Assembly: GCF_047872805.1 (NCBI RefSeq) | Contig: NZ_JBLQUK010000006.1 | Span: 112,742-176,741 of the forward strand | Direction: 5' to 3' | Source of the DNA: Erythrobacter sp047872805 | GTDB lineage: Bacteria > Pseudomonadota > Alphaproteobacteria > Sphingomonadales > Sphingomonadaceae | DNA length: 64,000 nucleotides | Notes under the pieces: model-generated | What the model was told of the DNA's origin: nothing | Seen by the model: only the letters and a program-made list of their open reading frames with translations | Databases searched by the model: none | Shown: piece after piece, positions 39,905 to 48,756 of the stretch | Position numbering within the stretch: position 1 is the stretch's first letter | How the letters are laid out: each line of letters starts with the position of its first letter | Made by a program: the position numbers and the translations under genes

Positions 39905-40453
39905 ATGACACTTTCGGCTGAAACCCTTTACCGACAAGCGGGCGAACAATTTGCCCCCGCGATTGCCCGGCTTGCCCGCGCAGTAGAGCGCGACGCGGAT
40001 AAGGCGCGCGATCTGGAGCAGGAAATGCACTGCGCGCTGTGGGCCAGCCTGGCGCGGTTTAACGGCGAATGTGCGCTCAAGACCTGGGTTTACCGGGTGG
40101 CGCACAATGTCGCTGCCGATCATGTCGCCAAATCCATTCGCGGCCCGCGCAAGGCGCCGCTCGAAGACATCGACACGCTTCCCACTGCTGATCCCGCATT
40201 TGGCCTCGCCGCTGGAAACCCGGAAACCGATGCTGCCGAATCCTTGGTGATGGCAAGGGTTGCAGGATTGATCCGACTGCTTCCCGCTGTCGACGCGCAG
40301 ACTATTGTGCTGTGGCTCGAGGGGGAAAGCACCGCCGACATTGCCGAGATCACCGGCCTGTCACCCGGCGCGGTCAGCGTCCGGGTCCACCGTGTCAAAG
40401 CGCTGCTCGCCGCCCATTTTGAACACCCAATAGATGCAGGAGCCCCCCGATGA
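39905..40453 (+). CDS. ECF-type RNA polymerase sigma factor
   Basis: The 182-residue protein has region sigma-2 (RDLEQEMHCALWASLARFNGECALKTWVYRVAHNVAADHV, about 38-77, with the -10 recognition segment) and region sigma-4 with a helix-turn-helix (LEGESTADIAEITGLSPGAVSVRVHRVKALL, about 140-170). This is the two-domain ECF pattern. The ATG overlap (ATGA) with the next gene, which encodes a four-helix membrane protein, suggests a cognate anti-sigma partner. The target promoter is not apparent. Confidence 0.88.
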   Translation: MTLSAETLYRQAGEQFAPAIARLARAVERDADKARDLEQEMHCALWASLARFNGECALKTWVYRVAHNVAADHVAKSIRGPRKAPLEDIDTLPTADPAFGLAAGNPETDAAESLVMARVAGLIRLLPAVDAQTIVLWLEGESTADIAEITGLSPGAVSVRVHRVKALLAAHFEHPIDAGAPR

Positions 40454-41025
40454 GCCTCCCTCCCCTTCCCGCATGGCAGAACGCTGCGCAGGACGCGCAT
40501 TTCAGCGATCCCGCTGCCTGCGCCGCGCGCGCGGCGACTTTCGAACGCAGCATCAAATGGCGCAACCGCATGGAATATGCGGCGGGTGTGCTGATCACGG
40601 TGGTGTTTGGCAGCGCGTCGATTGGTGCGGCGAGCAAGGGCGAAGCGGTCATTGCCTTTGGTCTGGCTGTTATCATTGCCGGGGTCTGGCTGGCGCTGTG
40701 GAATTTGCAGCGGCGCGCGGGCAACCGGCTCAGACATCCGGAAGAAGCGTGCCTGGTGCATCTCAAACTGCAATATCAGCGCCAATACGAGGCGCTGCGC
40801 GCGGTGCCGCTGTGGTATATCGGACCTATGGTGCCGGGGGTCTTGCTGTTCTATTTTGGCATTACCCAAGGCACGGCACAGACGCTTGGCTGGGCGGCGG
40901 CGGTAAAGGGTGCGATAGGGCCGTTCCTTTTCAGTTTTGGCATCTTTGCAGCGATTGCGATCGCAAACCTGATTGCGGCGCGGGCGTTAAAGCGAAAAAT
41001 TGACGGCTTAAACAATCTTGCCTGA
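40450..41025 (+). CDS. Four-helix membrane protein, probable partner of the ECF sigma factor
   Basis: The 191-residue protein begins with a hydrophilic ~40 residues and then has four hydrophobic segments (about 44-61, 64-82, 117-135 and 146-170). The cytoplasmic N-terminus contains no obvious zinc anti-sigma HxxxCxxC motif. Its start overlaps the sigma gene stop (ATGA), and this coupling is the main reason to propose an anti-sigma role. It is followed by the serine hydrolase gene 46 bases downstream. Confidence 0.7.
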   Translation: MSLPPLPAWQNAAQDAHFSDPAACAARAATFERSIKWRNRMEYAAGVLITVVFGSASIGAASKGEAVIAFGLAVIIAGVWLALWNLQRRAGNRLRHPEEACLVHLKLQYQRQYEALRAVPLWYIGPMVPGVLLFYFGITQGTAQTLGWAAAVKGAIGPFLFSFGIFAAIAIANLIAARALKRKIDGLNNLA

Positions 41026-41071
41026 GCTTGGTCGGCGATCCCTCTGGCTCTTGGAAAGACGGAGACTAATA

Positions 41072-42397
41072 ATGCTACTCAATACAAATTCGGTTCGGCA
41101 TGTTTCGCTTGTCGCAAGAATGCTTGCCGCACCGGCTTTGCTGCTTGCCTCCCCGGCGGCGGCGCAGGATAGCGAGGCCGTGACCGCGCTGACCCATGAA
41201 CAAACCGCCATCGAAGCGCGCGCAGATCAAGTCGTCGCCGTGGTGAATGGCGAGCTTGCGCCTGAGGAGGTGTTTACCGATGGCTTTCTTGCCGCCGTCC
41301 CTCCCGCGCAACTTGCCGAAATATCAAGGCAGTTGACGGGTCAGTTTGGGGCAGCGCTGACGGTGGAGAGCCTCGATCCGGCGGCTGGCACTCGCGCGGG
41401 ATTGGCGATTCGCATGGAGCGGGCGATTGCGCGCGGCGGTATCGCGATTGACCCTGACGATGATAACAGGATCAGCGAACTGCTGTTTCAGACCTTCGAC
41501 CCTATCGATGACACACCAGCTAAGATCGAAACCGATCTCGCGGCATTACCTGGAGAGGTCAGCTATTTCTTTGGCCCGCTGGGTGGCTCAGACCCGGTTC
41601 TGGCGCGCGCTGTGGACGCACAGATGGCGCTGGGATCGACCTTTAAACTCTACGTGCTCGCCGCGCTCGCCAGCGAGATTGCCGATGGGAAACGGTCATG
41701 GAACGATGTGGTCACGTTGAACACCCGCAGCTTTCCCAGCGGGATGATGCAGGATTGGCCCGAGAACGCACCGGTGACGCTGCACACATTGGCCAGCCTG
41801 ATGATTTCGATCAGCGACAACACCGCCACTGATCAGCTCATCCGGCTGCTGGGCCGCGACGCGGTGTTGCAGGTCATGATCGACAGCGGTCACAGCCAGC
41901 CCGCGCTCAACAATCCATTTCTGACCACGCGCGAATTGTTCCTGTTAAAGGGCGGCGCAGATGGTCTGGCGCCCGCCTATTCTGCTGGTGACACAGCGAC
42001 GCGGCTGGGTATTCTTGGCGAGCTTGAACGCAACCCAGCCAGTCTGGCGCAGATCAACGCCGTGTTTGCAAACGGCCCCGTCAATATTGATGTCGAATGG
42101 TTTGCCAGCGCCGCTGATCTGATGGGTCTGTTCGCTTTCATGCAGGAAAACGCCGACGCGCGCGCGTTCGAGGTCATGGCGATCAATCCTTCCATGCCGG
42201 GCAATATCCGCGAAAACTGGGCCTATGCCGGGTTCAAGGGCGGGTCGGAGCCGGGCGTGCTCAACCTCACCTGGCTGCTGAAAGATCACGAAGGCCGCGA
42301 TCATGCGCTGGTGCTGAGCTGGAACAACCCGCAGGCAAGCCTCGATCAGACCGCGCTGGAATTGATTGGGCAGCGGATATTGTCGCTGTCCCACTAG
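41072..42397 (+). CDS. Class A beta-lactamase-fold serine hydrolase, secreted
   Basis: The 441-residue protein has a signal peptide (LLASPAAAQ, cleavage about residue 31). It also has an N-terminal NTF2-like region (about 60-140, VVAVVNGELAPEEVFTDGFL) and a serine hydrolase domain with the SxxK motif STFK (in ALGSTFKLYVLAA), SDN (ISDNTATDQL) and KGG (GFKGGSEPG) in place of KTG. Class A-like hydrolases of this type are often not true beta-lactamases. The ATG at 41072 follows GGAGACTAATA. It is adjacent to the sigma/anti-sigma pair; regulation by it is possible. Confidence 0.82.
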   Translation: MLLNTNSVRHVSLVARMLAAPALLLASPAAAQDSEAVTALTHEQTAIEARADQVVAVVNGELAPEEVFTDGFLAAVPPAQLAEISRQLTGQFGAALTVESLDPAAGTRAGLAIRMERAIARGGIAIDPDDDNRISELLFQTFDPIDDTPAKIETDLAALPGEVSYFFGPLGGSDPVLARAVDAQMALGSTFKLYVLAALASEIADGKRSWNDVVTLNTRSFPSGMMQDWPENAPVTLHTLASLMISISDNTATDQLIRLLGRDAVLQVMIDSGHSQPALNNPFLTTRELFLLKGGADGLAPAYSAGDTATRLGILGELERNPASLAQINAVFANGPVNIDVEWFASAADLMGLFAFMQENADARAFEVMAINPSMPGNIRENWAYAGFKGGSEPGVLNLTWLLKDHEGRDHALVLSWNNPQASLDQTALELIGQRILSLSH

Positions 42398-42515
42398 GCC
42401 GCTCTCTGCGACCGGTTGCTGGACTATTCCCAAAACCGACAGGCGCGCCCCCCTTGCGCAGGTCCGCGCAGCCCCTTATCGCGGCGCTCAAATATTCCGT
42501 TTTGAAGGGAAACCC

Positions 42516-43385
42516 ATGAGCGACCAGACGTCCGATCCGCACCGTTTTGAAGGCACCAGCGATTACATTGCAACTGACGATCTGAAAGTTGCCGTCAACG
42601 CCGCTGTTACCTTGCGCCGTCCGCTGCTCGTCAAGGGCGAGCCAGGCACGGGCAAAACTGTGCTGGCCTATGAAATTTCCAAGGCGATCGGTGCGCCGCT
42701 GATCGAATGGAACATCAAATCGACGACCAAAGCGCAACAGGGCCTGTATGAATATGACGCGGTCGCCCGTCTGCGCGATGGCCAGTTGGGCGAAGAGCGC
42801 GTCCATGACATTCGCAATTACATCAAGAAGGGCAAATTGTGGGAGGCTTTCACTTCGCCCGAATTGCCCGTTCTGCTGATCGATGAGATCGACAAGGCCG
42901 ACATCGAATTTCCGAACGATTTGTTGCAGGAACTCGACCGGATGAGCTTTGACGTTTACGAAACGCAGGAGCGGATCGAGGCGAAGGAACGCCCGGTGGT
43001 GGTCATCACGTCGAACAATGAAAAGGAACTGCCCGACGCATTCCTGCGCCGCTGTTTCTTTCACTATATCAAATTCCCCGACCGCGAGACGATGCAGGCG
43101 ATCATCGACGTCCATTATCCCGGCATCCAGAAAGCGCTGGTGAAGAAGGCGATGGATATCTTCTACGAACTGCGCGACGTGCCGGGTCTGAAGAAGAAAC
43201 CTTCGACCAGCGAATTGCTCGACTGGCTGAAACTGCTGCTGAATGAGGACATGCCGCTGGAGGTGCTGCAGGACAGCAATCCCAACAGCGCGATCCCCCC
43301 GCTGCACGGCGCGCTGCTCAAGAACGAGCAGGACGTGATGCTGTTCGAACGCCTCGCCTTCATGGCGCGGCGCAACCCGAGCTGA
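42516..43385 (+). CDS. MoxR family AAA+ ATPase
   Basis: The 289-residue ATPase has Walker A GEPGTGKTVLA (about 43-53), Walker B LLIDEIDKAD, sensor 1 ITSNNEKELPDAFLRRC with the arginine finger, and ends near LLNEDMPLEVLQDSNPN. MoxR ATPases act as chaperones that assemble metal-dependent or multi-protein complexes and pair with VWA-domain proteins. The VWA partner (45355-46539) is in the same orientation, but two other genes stand between them. The ATG at 42516 follows AAGGGAAACCC; 50 additional upstream codons are shadow sequence. Confidence 0.92.
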   Translation: MSDQTSDPHRFEGTSDYIATDDLKVAVNAAVTLRRPLLVKGEPGTGKTVLAYEISKAIGAPLIEWNIKSTTKAQQGLYEYDAVARLRDGQLGEERVHDIRNYIKKGKLWEAFTSPELPVLLIDEIDKADIEFPNDLLQELDRMSFDVYETQERIEAKERPVVVITSNNEKELPDAFLRRCFFHYIKFPDRETMQAIIDVHYPGIQKALVKKAMDIFYELRDVPGLKKKPSTSELLDWLKLLLNEDMPLEVLQDSNPNSAIPPLHGALLKNEQDVMLFERLAFMARRNPS

Positions 43386-43392
43386 GGCATTT

Positions 43393-43845
43393 ATGGAACA
43401 CGGCGGCCAATGTTTTTGTGGGGAAGTGACGTTTTCTGTTGCAAGTGAGCCGCTGTCAGCCCGGTTTTGCTGGTGCCGCGATTGCCAACGCATCGCCAGC
43501 GGATCGGCCACAGTCAATGTGCTGTTTGATGAAGCAAGCGTTCAATATTCTGGGCCGATCACACGAATCACACGTGTGGCAGACAGCGGTAACACTGTTG
43601 AGCGGGGCTTTTGTTCAGTCTGCGGATCACAGATGTATAGCCGCACCTTGAGTGACCCGACGCTCCCTATGCGGGTGCGGGCAGGCACTTTGGATGATCC
43701 GGAAATCTGCCCACCAAGCATGATTATCTGGGGTGCCAGCGCGCCTAGTTGGGCCCCCTTCCCGCCCGGAATGACAATCCTAGAAGCTGGGCCAGGTTCA
43801 GCCAAACTGGCGCAGCGCCAAGTTCTGCCCAATCAAAACCCGTAA
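43393..43845 (+). CDS. GFA (Gfa-like / CENP-V) family zinc protein
   Basis: The 150-residue protein has the zinc cysteine pattern of the GFA fold: QCFCGEVTF (residues 6-14), FCWCRDCQ (about 26-33) and GFCSVCGSQM (about 72-81). Family members were named for glutathione-dependent formaldehyde activation, but most have no shown activity. It starts seven bases after the MoxR stop and its last 13 bases overlap the end of the chemoreceptor gene on the other strand. Its codon use is slightly more relaxed than that of the MoxR gene. Confidence 0.88.
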   Translation: MEHGGQCFCGEVTFSVASEPLSARFCWCRDCQRIASGSATVNVLFDEASVQYSGPITRITRVADSGNTVERGFCSVCGSQMYSRTLSDPTLPMRVRAGTLDDPEICPPSMIIWGASAPSWAPFPPGMTILEAGPGSAKLAQRQVLPNQNP

Positions 43846-45230
43846 GCCAGCTCGAAATCGCCCCAGCGACGGCCGCCGATGACCAGCGGGACATAGACGT
43901 TGCGCACGACCCGGTATTGCTTGCCGTCGCCTTCTTGCCGGTACACCGCCATCATATAGGGCGCGGTGCTTTGTTTGGCGCGGTGGTCGATGGCCTCCAT
44001 CAAAATGCGGCCGTTGCGGCAATATTTGGTGTCATGAGCAATGTCGCCGATGGGGTCGCGCGACATTTCGGTGATATGTGTTGGCAGGAAGCCCTTGGTG
44101 TCGGTGCAGGCCGCCGCGCTGATATGAGCGTCGGATTGCTTCGCCATATCAAGCATCGGGCGCCAGTGCCGGTCCGCCCAGTGGGTAAGGCCGGTGCGGA
44201 AACGCGGCGGATTGCTGCCTGCGATCGGCTCATAATCCTGATCGAACAGCTGCGCCGCGCTCAATTCGCCGCTGGCAATCGCGGCCTCTGCCGCAGTGGC
44301 GACCTTGGCCGCGATGGTCTGCGCGCATTCAACCATCGCGCTGTCTTGCGGGCTCAATCCAGCCTGCACCAGCGAATCGAACATTTCGCTGGCGGTCAAT
44401 TCAAGCTCTTCCATGCGGGAATGCGCGCCCTGCAGGTGATCTTCATTGGTCCGCGCCGCCAGATCGAAACTGGTGAGCACGTTCTGCACTGCGTCAACAT
44501 GGCCGCTGATCGTGCCGGTGGAGCGCGCGATCACGTCATTTTGCTTGTCCACTTCCTCGACCAGATCGCCGACGCTGGTGATCGTGCTTTCGATGCGGGC
44601 CACCGATTCCTTGGCAGCGGCACTAGCCTGCGATCCGGCTTCGATCCGGCCGATGACCACGCTGGCCTCTTCGCCCAGCGCGTCAATCGTCGTTGAAATC
44701 TCGATCGTGGCCTTGCGGGTATCGTTGGCAAGGCTCTTCACCTCGCTGGCGACCACTGCGAAGGTCCGGCCCGCATCGCCAGCACGCATGGCTTCGATGG
44801 TGGCGTTGAGCGCGAGGATATTGGTGGTTTCGGCAATGTCCTCAATATCCTTGGCGCTGCGGCGGACCTGTTCCATCGCGGCGGAAAAGCTGGTGACGTG
44901 CTGGCCCAGCGTATCAACAAGGTCCAGCAGAGATGCGATCTGCGCCAGTGACGATTGGATCAGCGAGGTGCCTTCGCCCAGACGTTCAATCGCGCGTTCG
45001 GATAGCAGCCGCGCCTCATCGCTCGCCTCAGCGACTTTTGACTGGTCGGCTTCGAGCGCGGTGACCGTCCCGCGCAAGGCTTCGTGTTCGGCGCGCAGGA
45101 CCTGCGACGACCGGATAACCGCCTCAACAATCCCAGCGACATCCGAACAGCCAACCGTGACCGCCCCGCATTTTTCGGGAATTTGATCCAGCGCGGATGC
45201 GTTGGCCGTGTCGATTACAATCTGTTCCAT
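43833..45230 (-). CDS. Soluble methyl-accepting chemotaxis protein with C-terminal sensory domain
   Basis: The 465-residue protein has no membrane segment. The N-terminal half is the MCP signalling coiled coil with the tip IAETTNILALNATIEAMRAG (about 137-156), while the C-terminal part (from about 330) is a separate domain with conserved His/Cys/Trp residues (LTHWADRHWRPM, DTKYCRNGRIL, RRWGDFELAY). The tip has EAMRAG instead of EAARAG and IAETTNILAL, still a good CheA-docking hairpin. It is probably a cytoplasmic sensor. No che genes are in the window. The ATG at 45230 gives a short N-terminus. It is convergent with the GFA gene and divergent from the VWA gene. Confidence 0.88.
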   Translation of the reverse strand: MEQIVIDTANASALDQIPEKCGAVTVGCSDVAGIVEAVIRSSQVLRAEHEALRGTVTALEADQSKVAEASDEARLLSERAIERLGEGTSLIQSSLAQIASLLDLVDTLGQHVTSFSAAMEQVRRSAKDIEDIAETTNILALNATIEAMRAGDAGRTFAVVASEVKSLANDTRKATIEISTTIDALGEEASVVIGRIEAGSQASAAAKESVARIESTITSVGDLVEEVDKQNDVIARSTGTISGHVDAVQNVLTSFDLAARTNEDHLQGAHSRMEELELTASEMFDSLVQAGLSPQDSAMVECAQTIAAKVATAAEAAIASGELSAAQLFDQDYEPIAGSNPPRFRTGLTHWADRHWRPMLDMAKQSDAHISAAACTDTKGFLPTHITEMSRDPIGDIAHDTKYCRNGRILMEAIDHRAKQSTAPYMMAVYRQEGDGKQYRVVRNVYVPLVIGGRRWGDFELAYGF

Positions 45231-45354
45231 ATGCGCGACTTTCCCTGTATCCCACCGCACTAAACCCGATATGGTTAGCGAAGGTTTAAGGGATCTTGCG
45301 GCGCGGGCTCGCAAAGGACTGGAAAGCTGAATTCATCAAGGCTACGCAGGTCTA

Positions 45355-46539
45355 ATGTTTTTCAACTTCATGGATGAGCTGCGCGAGGCCGGTATCGGCG
45401 CAAGCTTCAAGGAACACCTCACGCTGCTTGAGGCGCTCGACAAGGATGTGATCGAGCAGACGCCCGAAGCGTTCTATTATCTCAGCCGCGCGACCTTCGT
45501 GAAGGACGAAGGGATGCTCGATAAATTCGATCAGGTGTTCCACAAAGTGTTCAAGGGGATCATGACCGATTACGGTCAGAACCCGGTCGATATTCCCGCA
45601 GACTGGCTGAAAGCCGTCGCCGAAAAATTCCTCACCGAGGAAGAGATGGCGGAGATCGAGAAGCTCGGCGATTGGGACACAATCATGGAGACGCTGAAAG
45701 AGCGTCTGGCCGAACAGGAAAAGCGCCATCAGGGCGGCAACAAATGGATCGGCACAGGCGGAACCTCGCCTTTTGGCAATTCCGGCTACAATCCCGAAGG
45801 CGTGCGGATCGGCGGCGAAAGCCGGCACAAGCGCGCGATCAAGGTCTGGGAAAAGCGCGAGTTCAAAAACCTCGACAACACCAAGGAACTGGGCACCCGC
45901 AACATCAAGATGGCGCTGCGACGGCTGCGCCGCTTTGCCCGCGAAGGAGCGCAGGATCAGCTCGATCTGGACGCCACGATAGACGGCACCGCAAAGCAGG
46001 GCTGGCTTGACATCCACATGCGCGCCGAGCGCCGCAATGCGGTGAAGCTGTTGTTGTTTCTTGATGTCGGCGGGTCGATGGACCCCTTCATCAAACTGGT
46101 CGAAGAATTGTTCAGCGCGGCCACGTCCGAATTCAAAAACCTCGAATTCTTTTACTTCCACAACTGCCTTTACGAAGGGGTGTGGAAAGACAACAAGCGC
46201 CGCTGGCAGGAACGCACCAAGACCTGGGACATACTCCACAAATACGGCCATGATTACAAGGTCGTGTTCGTCGGCGATGCGGCGATGAGCCCCTATGAAA
46301 TCACCCATGCGGGCGGCAGTGTTGAGCACATGAACGAAGAAGCCGGGGTCGCGTGGATGAAGCGTGTAACCGACACCTATCCCGCGACCGTGTGGCTCAA
46401 CCCGGTGCCGGAAAAGCAATGGGGCTATTCGCAATCGACCAAGATCATGAAGGAGCTGGTCGGCGGGCGGATGTATGGCCTGACGCTGGGCGGACTGGAC
46501 GAAGCGATGCGGGAATTGAGCCGCAAGCAGGGGCATTGA
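45355..46539 (+). CDS. VWA domain protein (CoxE-like), MoxR partner
   Basis: The 394-residue protein has a VWA/CoxE-type domain with a MIDAS-like DVGGSMDPF (about 237-245) where the first motif is DxGxS, and later a second metal-site VFVGDAAMSPYEI region. The N-terminal half is helical (DELREAGIGASFKEHLTLLEAL) as in the MoxR-associated VWA group. Such proteins act with a MoxR ATPase in complex maturation. The MoxR gene lies 2 kb upstream in the same direction. Its stop codon overlaps the TTG start of the DUF817 gene. Confidence 0.88.
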   Translation: MFFNFMDELREAGIGASFKEHLTLLEALDKDVIEQTPEAFYYLSRATFVKDEGMLDKFDQVFHKVFKGIMTDYGQNPVDIPADWLKAVAEKFLTEEEMAEIEKLGDWDTIMETLKERLAEQEKRHQGGNKWIGTGGTSPFGNSGYNPEGVRIGGESRHKRAIKVWEKREFKNLDNTKELGTRNIKMALRRLRRFAREGAQDQLDLDATIDGTAKQGWLDIHMRAERRNAVKLLLFLDVGGSMDPFIKLVEELFSAATSEFKNLEFFYFHNCLYEGVWKDNKRRWQERTKTWDILHKYGHDYKVVFVGDAAMSPYEITHAGGSVEHMNEEAGVAWMKRVTDTYPATVWLNPVPEKQWGYSQSTKIMKELVGGRMYGLTLGGLDEAMRELSRKQGH

Positions 46540-47471
46540 GGGCTAACCTGCAAGGCCACTCGCGTTTCCGAAAGGTCCGCGAGCGGCTCGAAGCCTTCGA
46601 CCCCGGCACGGGCTGGCGGCTGTGGCTCTACGAATTTCTGTTGTTTGGCTTCAAGCAAGGCTGGGCTTGTCTGTTCGGCGGCTTGCTGCTCGCCCTGCTG
46701 CTCGGCACGCACCTGTTCGACCCGGATAGCGCAACCCTCCATCGCTACGATTTCCTCACCCTCGCCGCTATTGCCATTCAAGCCGCGATGCTCGCTTTCC
46801 GTCTGGAAACCTGGCGCGAGGCGCGGGTGATCCTGATCTTCCATGTTGTCGGCACGGTGATGGAGTTGTTCAAAACCGCTGCCGGATCATGGACTTACCC
46901 CGAGGAAAGCGTGCTCCACATCGGCGCGGTGCCGCTGTTTTCGGGCTTCATGTATGCCGCCGTCGGCAGCTACATCGCGCGGGTGTGGCGGATCTTCGAC
47001 TTCCGCTTCAGCCACTACCCGCCCGCATGGGCCACATGGCTGCTGGCGGCGGCGATCTACGTCAACTTCTTCACCCATCACTACACAGTGGACGTCCGCT
47101 GGGGACTGTTTGCCGCCACGGCGCTGATCTTCTGGCGCACCCGCGTCCATTTCCGCAATTGGCAGAGCCATCGGTGGATGCCGCTGCTGATCGGCTTTGC
47201 CCTGGTTGCGCTGTTCATCTGGATTGCCGAAAACATCGCCACCTTCGCCAACGCCTGGAACTATCCTGGGCAGGAGGCTGAGTGGCAGATGGTCAGCATC
47301 GCCAAATATGGCAGTTGGTATCTGCTGATGCTCATCAGTTTTGTGCTGGTGACGTTGGTGCAGGAGGTAAAAACGCCCGATCAGCCCTTCTGGTCAAGCT
47401 CCTCGTTGAGCCGCAATCCGCAGCGCCAGAAGAAAAACGCTGGCACCAATCCCAACATCGCCGCTCCGTAG
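46536..47471 (+). CDS. DUF817 family integral membrane protein
   Basis: The 311-residue protein has about nine hydrophobic segments and the DUF817 features YEFLLFGFKQGWACLFGGLL (about 24-43), KTAAGSWTYPEE and HHYTVDVRW. Function is unknown. The proposed TTG start at 46536 overlaps the TGA of the VWA gene (TTGA), and no better start exists upstream in that frame outside the VWA gene. The last ~30 codons run 91 bases into the opposite-strand MFS gene and look unlike family sequence (PFWSSSSLSRNPQRQKKN), so the tail is probably an extension produced by loss of an earlier stop codon. Confidence 0.82.
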   Translation: MRANLQGHSRFRKVRERLEAFDPGTGWRLWLYEFLLFGFKQGWACLFGGLLLALLLGTHLFDPDSATLHRYDFLTLAAIAIQAAMLAFRLETWREARVILIFHVVGTVMELFKTAAGSWTYPEESVLHIGAVPLFSGFMYAAVGSYIARVWRIFDFRFSHYPPAWATWLLAAAIYVNFFTHHYTVDVRWGLFAATALIFWRTRVHFRNWQSHRWMPLLIGFALVALFIWIAENIATFANAWNYPGQEAEWQMVSIAKYGSWYLLMLISFVLVTLVQEVKTPDQPFWSSSSLSRNPQRQKKNAGTNPNIAAP

Positions 47472-48679
47472 AGCACATAGCGCACGCTCTGCTCACCGTA
47501 ACTCGGTTGCAGCCAGTCGGACAACATCCCGAAAAACAACGGTCCCAGCCCCAACCCGATCAGGTTCTGGAAAAACAGCAGCGTCGCCGCCGCAATCGCC
47601 CGTGCCTTGATCGGAACCAGACCCTGCGCAGCGGAATAGGTTGGTCCGTAATAGAACGAATTGCACACGGTGGGGATCAAAAGCAACAGCAAGGCAAGCG
47701 GCCATGTTGGAGCCTGATACGCAAACAGTGCGATCGGCACCGCCAGCGCCATGCCTATTGCTGGCGCGCTTAACACATGGCGGCGATTCTTTGCGCCAAA
47801 CCGGTCCGCGAGATACCCGCCGAGCCAAGTGCCAAAGATACCTCCCACTCCGCCGACGATCCCGAACCAGAAACCGACCTCGCCCGGCGTCATAGCGTGC
47901 GTGCGCTGAAAGAAGATCGTGGTCCAGGTGGTCTTGCCGTAAGCGAGGAATGCCGCCGCTGATCCCGCGCACAGCAACAACACAAATGCGCGCGACCGCA
48001 TCACCACATGGAGCGCCTCCATCATCGGCAGCGCAGCAGGCTGATTTTGATTGCGCAAGATCGTCTGCGCATCGGTGTGGCGCGGATCCTTAAGCACGAA
48101 CCACACGACCAGTGCCAACGTTACCCCCGGCAGACCAACGATCACGAAAGCTTCGCGCCAGCCCACATAGTCTGCCAGCGTGCCGCCGATAATCATACCG
48201 AGCAATGTGCCAATCGGGATTCCCAGCGAGTAGAACGCCAATGCCGAACTCCGGCGTTCCGGCGGCACAATATCGCTTATCAGCGAATGCGCGGGCGGAG
48301 TGCAGCCTGCCTCCCCGACTCCCACCCCGATCCGGGCGAGCAGCAATTGGGCAAAATTTTGCGCCAACCCGCAAAGCGCGGTCATCGCCGACCATATCGC
48401 CAGAGCGATTGCGATCACTTTGGGGCGACTGGTCGTTCCCCGATCAGCCAGACGCGCAATCGGAATGCCCAGAACAGTGTAGAACAGCGCAAAGGCGAGA
48501 CCCGTCATCAGCCCGATCTGAGTGTCGCTGAGGTCGAGATCGCGAGCAATCGGTTCGGCCAGAATGTTAACGATCTGGCGGTCGATGAAATTGAAAATGT
48601 AGACGATCAACAGGATCCACAAGGTCACCCTGACCGAGCGGGTACCGGGCGCCCCAACTGCTGTGGTTGCCATTCGCAA
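47381..48679 (-). CDS. MFS transporter, spinster-like
   Basis: The 432-residue membrane protein has 12 hydrophobic segments and the spinster-type start (IFNFIDRQIVNILAEPIARD) with the motif YTVLGIPIARLADRG after TM2 and GVGEAGCTPPAHSLISD in TM4. The substrate is unknown. It follows the NamZ-type hydrolase gene on the same strand with 77 bases between them, so transport of a muropeptide product is conceivable. An ATG two codons later is an alternative start. Its 3' end overlaps the DUF817 gene by 91 bases, tail to tail. Confidence 0.88.
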   Translation of the reverse strand: MRMATTAVGAPGTRSVRVTLWILLIVYIFNFIDRQIVNILAEPIARDLDLSDTQIGLMTGLAFALFYTVLGIPIARLADRGTTSRPKVIAIALAIWSAMTALCGLAQNFAQLLLARIGVGVGEAGCTPPAHSLISDIVPPERRSSALAFYSLGIPIGTLLGMIIGGTLADYVGWREAFVIVGLPGVTLALVVWFVLKDPRHTDAQTILRNQNQPAALPMMEALHVVMRSRAFVLLLCAGSAAAFLAYGKTTWTTIFFQRTHAMTPGEVGFWFGIVGGVGGIFGTWLGGYLADRFGAKNRRHVLSAPAIGMALAVPIALFAYQAPTWPLALLLLLIPTVCNSFYYGPTYSAAQGLVPIKARAIAAATLLFFQNLIGLGLGPLFFGMLSDWLQPSYGEQSVRYVLYGAAMLGLVPAFFFWRCGLRLNEELDQKG

Positions 48680-48756
48680 ACCCTCTCTTTGATCGCGGTC
48701 GCTCCGCCATTTTGTTGTTGTTAAGCAGCCTGCCGCGCTGCCTCATTCGGGATCTC

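Noticed and set aside
41072..42397. Antibiotic-resistance beta-lactamase.
   Set aside because: The KTG position reads KGG, an additional N-terminal domain is present, and the context is chromosomal; a general class A-fold hydrolase is the safer call.
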